Shown here piece after piece: positions 51,662 to 60,656 of a DNA stretch of 64,000 bases (position 1 is its first letter; each line of letters starts with the position of its first letter). Below the pieces are notes generated by a model. It made no database searches and had not been told where the DNA came from. It saw only the letters and a list, made by a program, of their open reading frames with translations. Position numbers and translations under genes: made by a program. Source of the DNA: Opitutaceae bacterium (GTDB taxonomy: Bacteria > Verrucomicrobiota > Verrucomicrobiia > Opitutales > Opitutaceae); assembly GCA_018402455.1 (NCBI GenBank), contig JAGYIG010000008.1, positions 1 to 64,000 on the forward strand, read 5' to 3'.

Positions 51662-53509
51662 TCAGACCTCGACGAGGTCTTTCTCGATCCGCAGATTTTC
51701 GATGATGAAGCTCTGGCGGTCGGGGGTGTTTTTGCCCATGTAGAATCCCAGCAGTTTATCCGTATCCGGGAGGTTTTTGAGGCTCACCGGTTCCAAGCGG
51801 ATCCCCATGCCAATGAAGTCCTTGAACTCCCCGGGGCTAACTTCACCCAATCCCTTGAATCGCGTGATTTCGGCACTCTTGCCCAGCTCATTGAGCGCCG
51901 CCTGCTTCTCCGCCTCGTTATAGCAGTAGATGGTTTTCTTCTTGGTGCGCACCCGGAAGAGCGGCGTCTCCAAAACCGTGAGGTGGCCATTGGTGATGAG
52001 CTCGGGGAAGAACTTCACCACAAAGGAGATCAGCAGCAGGCGGATGTGCATGCCATCGACGTCGGCATCGGTGGCGATGACGACATTGTTGTAGCGCAGG
52101 CCATCCAGCCCGTCTTCGATGTTCAGGGCACTCTGCAGCAGGTGAAACTCCTCGTTTTCGTAGATCACCTTCTTGGTCAGCCCGAAGGTGTTGAGCGGTT
52201 TCCCTTTCAAGGCGAAAACCGCTTGGGTCTGCACATCACGGCAAGACGTCAATGATCCGGCGGCGGAGTCGCCTTCCACGATGAACAGCGTGCTCTCCTC
52301 GGCCCGCTTGTCCTTGGTGCCGAGGTGCACCCGGCAATCGCGCAGCTTCTTGTTGTGCAGGTTCGCCTTTTTGGCCCGCTCCTTGGCCAGGTTGCGGATC
52401 CCGGACAGCTCTTTGCGTTCGCGCTCACTAGCTTCGATTTTCTTGCGCAGGGTCTCCGCGGCCTCGGCGTTGCGGTGCAGCCAGTTGTCGAGGTGCTGCT
52501 GCATGAAACCGGTCACAAATTGTCGGATACTCGGACCGCCGGGCCCCATGTCGGTGGAGCCGAGCTTCGTCTTCGTCTGGGACTCAAAAATCGGCTCCTG
52601 CACCCGCACGGAGACGGCGGCCACGATCGACTGCCGGATATCGGCCGCTTCATATTGCTTGCCGTAGAAGTTGCGGATGGCGCTGACCAATCCCTCGCGA
52701 AACGCCGCCTGATGGGTGCCTCCCATGGTGGTGTGTTGGCCGTTCACAAAGGAATAATACTCTTCCCCGTAGTGCCCGCCGTGGGTCAGAGCGACCTCGA
52801 TGTCCTCCGCCTCCAGATGCACAATGGGGTAGAGGGTTTCGCCGGTGAGTTTCTTTTTGAGCAAGTCGGACAACCCCCCCTCGGACTTGAAATTTTTGCC
52901 GTTGAAACTGAGGGTCAGCCCTCGGTTCAGGTAGGCGTAGTTCCACATCATCTCCTCGATGTATTCGCGGCGAAAGGCAAAGCCGGGGGTGAAGAGCTGC
53001 TCATCCGGCGTGAACTCGATGTAGGTGCCGTTGCGCTCGTCCGTTGGGGTGACCCGATGCTCCTTGAGCAATTTGCCCCGCTCGAATTCGACGAGCTTGC
53101 ACTTGCCGTCCCGCACGGCCTGCGCCCGGTAAGAGACCGACAGCGCGTTGACCGCCTTTTGGCCGACACCATTCAAGCCCACGGATTTCTGGAACGTCTC
53201 GCTGTCGTATTTCGCCCCGGTATTGATGACGGAAACGCAATCGATGAGTTTGCCCAGCGGAATGCCCCGGCCGTAGTCACGCACACACAGGGTGCGCTCG
53301 GCCAGGTGCACTTCGACGCGCTTGCCGAATCCCATGGTGTATTCGTCGATGCAGTTATCGATCGTCTCCTTGAGCAGCACGTAGATGCCGTCCTCCGCGT
53401 GAGCCCCGCTACCGAGTCGGCCAATATACATGCCGGGCCGCAAACGGATGTGCTCCAGCGCTGAAAGGGTTCTGATCGAGTCTTCGGTGTAGTTGTGTTT
53501 GTCGGCCAT
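51662..53509 (-). CDS. parE: DNA topoisomerase IV subunit B / GyrB-like ATPase subunit
   Basis: 615 residues. The GHKL ATPase has [34 protein letters not shown] and [15 protein letters not shown]. The transducer has [15 protein letters not shown]-like lysine loop; the TOPRIM domain starts [20 protein letters not shown] and contains [19 protein letters not shown]. These bind ATP and metal for strand passage with a ParC/GyrA partner. The lack of the long GyrB insert (length about 615) points to ParE. The partner gene is not adjacent: downstream lies convergent ldhA and upstream an unrelated gene. Confidence 0.9.
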   Translation of the reverse strand: MADKHNYTEDSIRTLSALEHIRLRPGMYIGRLGSGAHAEDGIYVLLKETIDNCIDEYTMGFGKRVEVHLAERTLCVRDYGRGIPLGKLIDCVSVINTGAKYDSETFQKSVGLNGVGQKAVNALSVSYRAQAVRDGKCKLVEFERGKLLKEHRVTPTDERNGTYIEFTPDEQLFTPGFAFRREYIEEMMWNYAYLNRGLTLSFNGKNFKSEGGLSDLLKKKLTGETLYPIVHLEAEDIEVALTHGGHYGEEYYSFVNGQHTTMGGTHQAAFREGLVSAIRNFYGKQYEAADIRQSIVAAVSVRVQEPIFESQTKTKLGSTDMGPGGPSIRQFVTGFMQQHLDNWLHRNAEAAETLRKKIEASERERKELSGIRNLAKERAKKANLHNKKLRDCRVHLGTKDKRAEESTLFIVEGDSAAGSLTSCRDVQTQAVFALKGKPLNTFGLTKKVIYENEEFHLLQSALNIEDGLDGLRYNNVVIATDADVDGMHIRLLLISFVVKFFPELITNGHLTVLETPLFRVRTKKKTIYCYNEAEKQAALNELGKSAEITRFKGLGEVSPGEFKDFIGMGIRLEPVSLKNLPDTDKLLGFYMGKNTPDRQSFIIENLRIEKDLVEV

Positions 53510-53725
53510 TTAGGGTGCAGATCAAAAGCGCTCCAAAGCTCCCCATCCCATGTCGAAACTGACAAGCGCAAAGCGGCCCAACCGATAGAATAGCCGCCAA
53601 AGTCTCCATGAACGAAGTCCGCAGCGCACGGCCCAGCGGTCCGTCCGTCCCTACCCTTGTGTCGATTCATGCCGGAGAGCCCGAGGCCTCGATCCGGGGG
53701 GCAAACCGATCGTGCGGTCTCGGTT

Positions 53726-54082
53726 TTACGACGGGTCGCGGGTGACGCGTCGGTAGCGCACGGTGACCACGGCCGAGCCCGGACGCACCGCGAAACTCGG
53801 CGGGCGCACACCTCCATCGACCGCATAGCACAATTGCATCTGGTCACCTTTCACCCGGGCGAGGGCTAAAATTGTGAGGCCACGGTGTTCGCCCGTCATG
53901 CCGATCAGGTCGACCGTTGGCTGCGCTTGATCCCCTCCCCACGTCAATTTGCCGGTATCGTGGCCCTCGGCCGAAGCCACCGTGTAACGGTCTCCCGCAA
54001 TGCGCAGGGTCGTGGCGGGCAATGGGATCGAGTCCGTGCCCAACTTGCCACTGACCACCTGCCAGGTGCCATCAAACGACAC
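53726..54082 (-). CDS. TIGR03067 domain protein
   Basis: 118 residues from a GTG at 54082 with AAGGAGA seven bases upstream; the longer ORF to 54175 has no support. FDGTWQVVSGKLGTDSIPLP, LRIAGDRYTVASAEGHDTG, LIGMTGEHRGLTILAL and MQLCYAVDGGVRPPSF are the pattern of TIGR03067, a small lipocalin-like beta-barrel domain abundant in Planctomycetes and Verrucomicrobiota and of unknown function. No signal peptide is seen. It lies between parE and the divergent AsmA-like gene. Confidence 0.85.
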   Translation of the reverse strand: MSFDGTWQVVSGKLGTDSIPLPATTLRIAGDRYTVASAEGHDTGKLTWGGDQAQPTVDLIGMTGEHRGLTILALARVKGDQMQLCYAVDGGVRPPSFAVRPGSAVVTVRYRRVTRDPS

Positions 54083-54235
54083 GGCGCATTCTCCTTTCGG
54101 TCGAAAAGCAGGGACATGAGGAGGCGAATCGCAGGTGCATGGTCTAAAATTCAATCGCTGCCCGGGAATTGGCAAGTCACCGGCCGGGGGCCTCCGGGCT
54201 TGAGCAGGCTGCCCTTCAGTTCAACCTTCTCCGAC

Positions 54236-54988
54236 ATGGCACTCCCCAAAATCGGCAAAATCTTTCTCTGGCTGGCCGGCAGCGCCGTCGTCCTGGTCGG
54301 TCTCACCGTGCTGGTCATAACCCTGATGTTGGGCCGGATCGTGAAATCCGGGGTCAACACCTTCGGCCCTCAAATCACCGGAACCGCCGTCGAGCTCGCC
54401 GCCGCGGAGGTCTCGCTGTTTTCCGGAACCGCCACCCTTTCCGGACTCCGCATCGGCAACCCCGTGGGCTGGGGCGAGGGCGATCTGGCCACTCTGGGCA
54501 AGATCCACCTCGACCTCGATCCATGGTCCCTCTTGGGCGAAACGATCGTGATTGAAGATCTGGACATCGAAGACCCGGTTTTCAGCTACGAGATGCAAGG
54601 CGGCACCAGCAACGTCGAGGTGCTGCTCGGCGCCGTGAACCGAGCGCTAGGCTCCCGGCCGGAACAGAACGGAGGCACGCCCCCGCCCGATGCTCCTCCG
54701 GACGCGGCCGCTCCCCCGACCCTGATTGCCGTCGGCCACTTCGGACTCCGCGGCGCCAATGTCAGGGTGGTGGCGGCGGGGCGCACCATCGACGCCACCA
54801 TGCCCGACATCGACATGGTCAACCTCGGCACGCCCGCGCAAGGCCTCACCCCCTCGGCCTTGACCCTGCAGGTCAGCCGTCGCGTGTTGACTGAAATCGC
54901 CACCGCCGCCGCCAAGGCGGCTGTCCAAAACAAGCTCGAGGAGGCCGTCGGTGGCAGAATCCGGGATCTTTTCGGCCGCGGCAACTGA
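54236..54988 (+). CDS. AsmA-like envelope protein
   Basis: 250 residues from the ATG at 54236. The TM/signal helix IFLWLAGSAVVLVGLTVLVI is followed by a large domain typical of AsmA/YdbH-like proteins: GTAVELAAAEVSLFSGTATL with SGLRIGNPVG, then DPWSLLGETIVIEDLDIEDP. A Pro/Ala-rich linker (about 150-170) and GHFGLRGANVRVVAAGRTID lead to a helical end. AsmA-like proteins are thought to bridge or transport lipids between membranes; this small one is only a family resemblance. The upstream start 53885 would add 117 residues overlapping the TIGR03067 gene and is rejected. Confidence 0.65.
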   Translation: MALPKIGKIFLWLAGSAVVLVGLTVLVITLMLGRIVKSGVNTFGPQITGTAVELAAAEVSLFSGTATLSGLRIGNPVGWGEGDLATLGKIHLDLDPWSLLGETIVIEDLDIEDPVFSYEMQGGTSNVEVLLGAVNRALGSRPEQNGGTPPPDAPPDAAAPPTLIAVGHFGLRGANVRVVAAGRTIDATMPDIDMVNLGTPAQGLTPSALTLQVSRRVLTEIATAAAKAAVQNKLEEAVGGRIRDLFGRGN

Positions 54989-55023
54989 CCCCACGGTTCC
55001 CCGCAATATTACCGAAAACGCAT

Positions 55024-55051
55024 TTGATCGCGGGTCCCAAACAACTATAGT
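55024..55051 (+). promoter_or_regulatory. Candidate sigma-70-type promoter
   Basis: TTGATC (55024-55029), a 16-base spacer and TATAGT (55046-55051) precede the exported protein gene at 55118 by 66 bases. The -10 hexamer matches TATAAT at five of six positions, the -35 matches TTGACA at four of six. It lies in a 129-base intergenic region that holds no other signals. Confidence 0.5.
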
Positions 55052-55117
55052 CACCCCCTGTCAAAGATACCCCCTTTCTCCCCCCCCTCCGTCACTCTAG
55101 CTTAACCTCATCATAAC

Positions 55118-55987
55118 ATGACCAAATCCTCCCGCCTTTATTCCCACCCTCAATCGGTCTGGCGCCGCGCCGGCTTGGGCTTGGCTGCGGTGGCCCTCGG
55201 CTTCACTGCCCTCACCGCTCCAGCTCAATCCGAATCCGAAGAAGAAGAGAAACCCTACATCGCCCTTCGCGCCGCCGAGGCCGACAGCCTGACCCTCGCC
55301 CGCGATGGCACGGTCACTTTGCAAATGCTGCGGGCGCCTGCCACCTCGACCGGGGCCAAGATCTACATCGTCAACAGCGCCAACTTCGCCATCTGGGAAG
55401 GTCCTCTGGCCAAGAGCGGAGCCAACTGGACCGGCCGTTTCAACCTCGAAGCGGCGGAATCCCTGCTCACCGGCAGTGCCGTGCACGCCGAGTTTCCCGG
55501 TGCGGCCACCGGCGGCAAGGACCTCCGTATCAGCTTTGTGCGGGACGTGCTGCAGGAAAGCCTGACCGCCTCCGCGGCCCTCATGGGAGACGAGCCCATG
55601 TTCTACGACGCCCCCAAAGCTCCCCAACCCGTCGAAGATATCAGCGCCAACCCCGACGCCACCAGCATCGAGAGCTACGCCATGGCAGCCCGGCGTTACG
55701 ACGAGGAGCTCGCGGCCTACCACTACCAATTGATCGCCGCCAAGGCATCGGCCAAAGCCCTTTGGACCGACCTCAAAACCTCCGGCCGTCTGGTCAAATG
55801 GCCCGCCACCATCATCAGTGCCCAGGACGGGGCTTACGCCAGGCTCGACCGGCTGCAGCAAGAAGTCACCGAGATGAAACAGGCTCATCGCGAAAAAGCG
55901 AAGCGCGTGGTCGACCAGTGGAACGCGGCGAACCCTGACGCCCGCCCCGTGGAGCTTCCCTTCCGCACCCACACCCTCGAATCCTGA
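55118..55987 (+). CDS. Exported protein of unknown function with C-terminal coiled coil
   Basis: 289 residues. A basic N-terminus plus AGLGLAAVALGFTALTAPAQS makes a signal peptide. An acidic SESEEEEKP then a beta-rich middle (LARDGTVTLQMLRAPAT, YIVNSANFAIWEG) and a helical C-terminus (residues about 185-270, with DRLQQEVTEMKQAHREKAKR) follow. I do not recognise the family. Gene order: a promoter candidate at 55024, a terminator at 56015, then the convergent antiporter gene; it is therefore probably monocistronic. Confidence 0.6.
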   Translation: MTKSSRLYSHPQSVWRRAGLGLAAVALGFTALTAPAQSESEEEEKPYIALRAAEADSLTLARDGTVTLQMLRAPATSTGAKIYIVNSANFAIWEGPLAKSGANWTGRFNLEAAESLLTGSAVHAEFPGAATGGKDLRISFVRDVLQESLTASAALMGDEPMFYDAPKAPQPVEDISANPDATSIESYAMAARRYDEELAAYHYQLIAAKASAKALWTDLKTSGRLVKWPATIISAQDGAYARLDRLQQEVTEMKQAHREKAKRVVDQWNAANPDARPVELPFRTHTLES

Positions 55988-56014
55988 GGGACAACCCTTT
56001 CTCCCCTCGCCTTC

Positions 56015-56044
56015 AACCCCGCCTGCCCGGCGGGGTTTTCTTTT
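56015..56044 (+). terminator. Rho-independent terminator
   Basis: CCCCGCC (56017-56023) pairs with GGCGGGG (56029-56035) over a 5-base loop, extended by an AA/TT pair, and is followed by TTTTCTTTT (56036-56044). It lies 28 bases after the stop of the exported protein at 55987. Confidence 0.88.
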
Positions 56045-56088
56045 GCCCGGCCGCCTCGGCGGGTCAGTCCCGTCTCCGCCGGGGCCGC

Positions 56089-58362
56089 TCAGACCAAAGC
56101 CTCGCGCAGGGACGCCACCCCGTCTTCCGGCCCCATCACCAACAACAGATCGCCATCGTGCAGGCACTCGTCGGGGGCCGGACCGGTGATGCGTTTGTCG
56201 CCGCGCTGCAGCCCCACCACAGAGACGCCGAACTCCGAGCGGATCCCGGACTCCAGGAGGGTTTGACCACACAACCGGGATGTCGGCGCGACCAGCAAGC
56301 GGGTAAACTGGTGAGGGAGTGCCGTGGGCGCAGCCGCGGCCCCGCCCACGGCGGTCAATAGTTCGGAAGCCTGGTTGAGCTGGGCTTTTTCCGCCACCAA
56401 GAGAATATGGTCCTCCGGCGAAAGCGGCAGATCCGGGGTGATATCATAGTGGGTCACCCCCGTACGTTGCACCGCCACCACCGTGGCGCCCGTTTCTCTC
56501 CGGAGGTTGATCTGCCGCAGCGTCCGCCCCACCACCAAAGCCCCCTTCGGCACGGCCACTTCCAACAACTCCACCGGCCAGGGGTTCCGACGGGTCATCG
56601 CCTTGATCGCGCCCTGCATCGCCTCCTGCGCTCCGGTCCGGGCGGCGTCCTCCATCGAGGACATCACCGCAAACTCCAGTTGACTCTGCAGCTTCACCGC
56701 CCGGCGCCAGCCGACCATCAGCAGCACCGCCGTGGTAAGCGCAAACACCAGCAACGAGGTGCCCGTCGGAAAATAAGGCGCACACGCGATCAGGAACAGC
56801 CCACTGAAACCAAAGAGAATCAGAGAAAAGGCACCGATGCGCCACAGCGACCGCACCGGCCCTTTGGCGATCAAACGCAACGACGGGTGGGATAGCGCGA
56901 TCTCGGACAACGCCAGCGTGACCACATCGAGACTGCGCAGGATATCGACCAGAAAAGGAATCGCGGCCAGAGCCACCCCACCCCAGAGCAACCGCTGCCA
57001 TGTCGAGTCGCCCAATAGACCCGCCCCGAGTGACGCCACAATGAGCAGCCCAGTGAGCATGAGAAAGTCGATTGCGACCCGCAACAACGGCCGGCGCACC
57101 ACCCTCAAAAAGCTACTGGATCGAAAGGTAAACTTAACCGTCTCCACCCAGCCCAAATAGATTCTGATCAAGCTATGGATCTGGTCAGGCACCAATCGCT
57201 TCGCCCACCTTTCCATGATCGGACCCAAACTGAACGCCGACGGCGTCAACGTGATGCTGATGACCGCCACACCGGTCGTGACCGCTTTTAAGGCCGGATT
57301 GGTGAGTCCCAGACTCAAGGCCAGCGCCGCGATCACAAACCCGAACTCTCCAATCTGCACCTTCGAAAGCGAAGCCCGCAGGGCGACGTGAGGCGGCACC
57401 GCCGCCAACACAAATCCGACCCAGCAGGCGATGAATTTGCCCAGCATCATCATCGCGGTGACCAGCAGAATCGTGCCCTTGTAAGCCCATATATCGAAGG
57501 GGTTAACCAAGGTGCCAATGGTCACAAAAAACAGGGCCGAAAAGAAATCCCGGATCGGCGTGGTGAGCCGCTCGATCTCGTGGGAGATGGCACTACGGGA
57601 GAAAATGGCCCCGGCCAAAAAACTGCCCAACGCCAACGAAAACTCCGCCTGCTCCGCCAGCAGGCTCACCGCAAAAATGAAGCCGACCGTAAACAGGGTC
57701 ATCGTCTCGGCGTTGCCGATCTTCTCCAACATCGCCACCGCCGTGGGCGCGATGAGTTTGCCGATGAGAAAGACCACCACCACGAAGATGCCGACTAGGA
57801 AAGTTGTTTGACCAACCATCCCATAGTCGAGTTGGCCCGACACGCCGACTCCGGCGAGCACCACCAACAGCACGATCGCCAAAATGTCTTCGAGGATGAG
57901 TACCCCCGCCGTCAACTGCGCGTAAGGGCGATGCATGTCCCCGCGTTCCCCAATCAGGTTGAAACACACCATCGATGAGCTGATCGCGAGGATGCCCCCC
58001 AGAAACAATCCCTCCACCGCCCGCCAACCCAGCCACTGGCCGACTGAGGTGCCGATCATGACCATCAGGATCGTCTGCAAGGCCAACCCCAAAACCGCCG
58101 CCGGAGCCACCGGCTTGAGCTTGCTCAGATCGAATTCCAACCCGATGTAGAACATCAGGAACAAGACGCCGAGTTCGCTCAGCGACTGCAAATTCACTGA
58201 ATCGTGCAGCGGCGTCCATGGCAGCAGATGCGGCCCCAACAATAGCCCCGCCAGCAGGTAACCGATAATGGCGGGCTGGCGCAGGGCGCGCAGGGCAATC
58301 GACACCACCGCCGCCGCGGCCATCAGCCATCCCAGATCATGCAACAAGTGATGTTCTTCCAT
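56089..58362 (-). CDS. CPA2-family cation:proton antiporter with two C-terminal RCK_C-like domains
   Basis: 757 residues from the ATG at 58362, with AGGTG six bases upstream; a GTG at 58371 is an alternative. About 12 TM helices follow the Kef/CPA2 layout: RQPAIIGYLLAGLLLGPHLL, VLFLMFYIGLEFDLSKLK, LQLTAGVLILEDILAIVLLV (acidic site) and FFSALFFVTIGTLVNPFDIW. After a cytoplasmic linker, two TrkA-C-like domains end the protein (VVVAVQRTGVTHYDITPDLPL and VSVVGLQRGDKRITGPAPDE). There is no RCK_N Rossmann domain as in KefB/KefC, so regulation by glutathione/NAD is unlikely. It exchanges K+ or Na+ for protons. Confidence 0.9.
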   Translation of the reverse strand: MEEHHLLHDLGWLMAAAAVVSIALRALRQPAIIGYLLAGLLLGPHLLPWTPLHDSVNLQSLSELGVLFLMFYIGLEFDLSKLKPVAPAAVLGLALQTILMVMIGTSVGQWLGWRAVEGLFLGGILAISSSMVCFNLIGERGDMHRPYAQLTAGVLILEDILAIVLLVVLAGVGVSGQLDYGMVGQTTFLVGIFVVVVFLIGKLIAPTAVAMLEKIGNAETMTLFTVGFIFAVSLLAEQAEFSLALGSFLAGAIFSRSAISHEIERLTTPIRDFFSALFFVTIGTLVNPFDIWAYKGTILLVTAMMMLGKFIACWVGFVLAAVPPHVALRASLSKVQIGEFGFVIAALALSLGLTNPALKAVTTGVAVISITLTPSAFSLGPIMERWAKRLVPDQIHSLIRIYLGWVETVKFTFRSSSFLRVVRRPLLRVAIDFLMLTGLLIVASLGAGLLGDSTWQRLLWGGVALAAIPFLVDILRSLDVVTLALSEIALSHPSLRLIAKGPVRSLWRIGAFSLILFGFSGLFLIACAPYFPTGTSLLVFALTTAVLLMVGWRRAVKLQSQLEFAVMSSMEDAARTGAQEAMQGAIKAMTRRNPWPVELLEVAVPKGALVVGRTLRQINLRRETGATVVAVQRTGVTHYDITPDLPLSPEDHILLVAEKAQLNQASELLTAVGGAAAAPTALPHQFTRLLVAPTSRLCGQTLLESGIRSEFGVSVVGLQRGDKRITGPAPDECLHDGDLLLVMGPEDGVASLREALV

Positions 58363-58416
58363 CGTCAGCACCTAAAGACCACGAGGAGCCCGCGGGCACA
58401 AAGCGATTTCTGCAAA

Positions 58417-59973
58417 TTATCCCAACCACACCACCAGGCCCAGCGTGAGAATGAACCCGCCGACCAACAGCGGGGTGGCCCCGCGCACTTCCGCCGCTCG
58501 CCAGCGCGCCACGGGCCGGTCCGCGCCGGGGCGGGTTTCATGATCCAGGCTCAACAGCAGCGCGGCCCCCGCGGTGACACCGAAACCCATCACATTCCAC
58601 CACATCCAATGCAGCGGCCAAGCGCCCAACCACGCGGTGAGATTGATGGCCACCCCGGCCACAATCCCGATCAACATGGCGGGCCCACCCACCCGCTTGA
58701 CCGCGAGGCCGATCACAAATGTCGCCAGCACCGGACCAAAGAAAGCCGAGCCGACTTTGTTGATCGCCTCGATCACCGTGCGGTCCAACCCATCCGCCAC
58801 CAAAGCGAGCGCGGTGATCAAGCCCCCCCAAATCACCGTGATGGTGCGCCCCGCGAACGGATGATCGCCCACCTTTCTCCCGGCCCAGGGCTCCACGAAA
58901 TCCCGCAGCGTCACGGCCGAAAGCGAGTTCAGGGCCGAGTCCACACTCGACATGGCCGCCGCCAGAATGGCGGCCAGAATCAGCCCCTTGAGACCCACGG
59001 GCACATAGGTGAGCAGAAACTGCGGGACCAATGAATCGATCCGTTCCGGGGATACGACCGCTTGGAATTCGGGGTGCATCTGCCAAACCGCGCCCAACGC
59101 CACGCCCATCATCACATACAACAAAGTGAGCGGCAGCCGCAACATGCCGCCCAGCAGCATCGCTTTCTGCGCCTCTCGCGACCCCGTCGTGCCCAACAGC
59201 CGCTGCACCTGGCTTTGGTCGGTCCCATAATAAGAGGCGTAGAGGAAAAATCCCCCGACCAGATAAGCCCAAAACGGCGCGGCGGCGGCATCCCCCACCC
59301 CAGACGACCAATCGACCGCCACCCGGCGCTCCGGCGCCAGCGCCTCCCACGCCGCCCCCGGCCCGCCCACGATCGCATAGGCAATCACGATGGCACTGCC
59401 CACGCCCACGACCATCAGGCCGAGCTGGATCACATCCGAAGCCACCACCGCCTTCATGCCGCCCAGCGTGTCGTAAACGATCGCCACGACTCCAATCAGC
59501 AAAATCGAGGCGGTCAGGCTCCAACCCAACATCGGCGAAACCACCAACGCCGCCGCGTAGACCGCGATGCCCGTGGCCAGCCCCCGACTGATCAAAAACA
59601 CCAAACCCAGCGTCTTCCCCGTGGCTACGCCGAACCGCTCCTGCGGAAATTCAAACACGCTGACCAGGTGCCGATCCCGCAGGTAGGGCACCACCCATCC
59701 GAGCAAGAACAACATCGCGAGCGGCACCGCCAATTCATACTGCAGCCACGTTAAACCGCCACCCGGACGCAGCGCGACAAAGGCCGGGATCGAAACGAAA
59801 CTTATGGCCGAGCTCTGCGTCGCCACGATCGAAATGCCCACTGCCCACCACGGTAGCCTGCGCCCCCCCACAAAATAGTCGGCACTGTCCGCCTGCCCCC
59901 GTGACAACCACGCACTCAACGCGATCATCGCGCCAAGGTAGCCGGTGAGAACAATCCAATCGAGGGTCAGCAT
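58417..59973 (-). CDS. Sodium:solute symporter (SSS family)
   Basis: 518 residues with about 13-14 TM helices. Family marks are SADYFVGGRRLPWWAVGISI (the SSS start), ISFVSIPAFVALRPGGGLTW, VFLISRGLATGIAVYAAAL, GGFFLYASYYGTDQSQVQRLL (SSS signature helix), and ILAAAMSSVDSALNSLSAV. Substrates of this subgroup include sugars, sialic acid and organic acids; no specific one can be assigned. It is 54 bases downstream of nothing else on its strand and lies upstream of the CPA2 gene by 55 bases, so the pair could be co-transcribed. Confidence 0.9.
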   Translation of the reverse strand: MLTLDWIVLTGYLGAMIALSAWLSRGQADSADYFVGGRRLPWWAVGISIVATQSSAISFVSIPAFVALRPGGGLTWLQYELAVPLAMLFLLGWVVPYLRDRHLVSVFEFPQERFGVATGKTLGLVFLISRGLATGIAVYAAALVVSPMLGWSLTASILLIGVVAIVYDTLGGMKAVVASDVIQLGLMVVGVGSAIVIAYAIVGGPGAAWEALAPERRVAVDWSSGVGDAAAAPFWAYLVGGFFLYASYYGTDQSQVQRLLGTTGSREAQKAMLLGGMLRLPLTLLYVMMGVALGAVWQMHPEFQAVVSPERIDSLVPQFLLTYVPVGLKGLILAAILAAAMSSVDSALNSLSAVTLRDFVEPWAGRKVGDHPFAGRTITVIWGGLITALALVADGLDRTVIEAINKVGSAFFGPVLATFVIGLAVKRVGGPAMLIGIVAGVAINLTAWLGAWPLHWMWWNVMGFGVTAGAALLLSLDHETRPGADRPVARWRAAEVRGATPLLVGGFILTLGLVVWLG

Positions 59974-60082
59974 GGGGCCATTCCGGCGGAGCAGAGTTCA
60001 TGCCTCCCGGCGGAGCTTTCCCCATCCCTTGCACCTCAAGGCTTGACGGCCGTGGGATCCTTTGCCGTTTTGGCGCTTCCGC

Positions 60083-60184
60083 ATGACTCCCTCCGTCACC
60101 AAATCCGTCCTCTCCTCCGCGATCGCAATTATTGTGTCCGTGGTAGCGGTCGTAGCCGTGACCCGCGCGCCGCGAGAGGAGTAA
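60083..60184 (+). CDS. 33-residue single-TM peptide, followed by a strong terminator
   Basis: MTPSVTKSVLSSAIAIIV-type sequence of 33 codons, ATG 60083 to TAA 60184: a short polar N-terminus, a hydrophobic helix of about 18 residues (AIAIIVSVVAVVAV), then a basic/acidic end TRAPREE. A TTG at 60062 in frame (LPFWRFR) may be the true start. A 12-13-bp terminator with eight T's lies 15 bases after the stop, implying a discrete short transcript of about 200 bases. No homology is recognised and no RBS is clear, so it could instead be a small RNA. Confidence 0.5.
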   Translation: MTPSVTKSVLSSAIAIIVSVVAVVAVTRAPREE

Positions 60185-60198
60185 GTGCATCCCACTTT

Positions 60199-60234
60199 GC
60201 CCCCTCCGGTGCTCACCGGAGGGGGCTTTTTTTT
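60199..60234 (+). terminator. Strong Rho-independent terminator
   Basis: A 13-bp GC-rich stem (arms 60199-60211 and 60214-60226) with a two-base loop as drawn (in practice a wider loop) is followed by TTTTTTTT at 60227-60234. It ends the short transcript of the 33-residue peptide. Confidence 0.95.
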
Positions 60235-60299
60235 GGGCCCAACATCCGGATCACTGCAGGGGGCTGATTCCCCACCCACCACCATCAGCTCACCCTCCC

Positions 60300-60494
60300 A
60301 TGAATCCACCCGCCCAACCTGCACCGTCGCTCGACCCCACCTGCGACCGCGTGGTCGCCGCCCTCACCCGCCGCCTGGCCGAGGCTGCCCGCGCAACCCC
60401 CGTCCCCCGGTCAACCGCCCACCACGACTTTCTCGTGCCGATCATGCACCCTGAACTGGCCGAACCCAGCGCAACCCGGATATCCCTGCGTTGA
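60300..60494 (+). CDS. Possible small protein, weakly supported
   Basis: 64 codons from ATG 60300, preceded by CTCACCCTCCC as at many genes here. The product is Pro/Arg/Ala-rich and has RSTAHHDFLVPIMHPELAEP at the end, which looks more protein-like than the start. I do not recognise it. It could be a truncated gene or a chance ORF. The rest of the 60235-60656 stretch holds nothing I can identify. Confidence 0.25.
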   Translation: MNPPAQPAPSLDPTCDRVVAALTRRLAEAARATPVPRSTAHHDFLVPIMHPELAEPSATRISLR

Positions 60495-60656
60495 TCATCC
60501 CATTCAGGGAGAGTTCGAACGGGGTCCACGGGCTGCATGAAAGGCCAAGTCTAACCGTTCGGCCACATCGTGGCGCGCTGAAGCCGAGGGGGGACGGAAA
60601 TGGTCTTTCCCCCCCCCAATCCGTTCCAAGAAAGCCCCGGTTGGGGATCATTTGGG

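Noticed and set aside
53885-54235. N-terminal extension of the AsmA-like protein
   Set aside because: The extra 117 residues are antisense to the TIGR03067 gene and have no structure; the TM helix follows the ATG at 54236.
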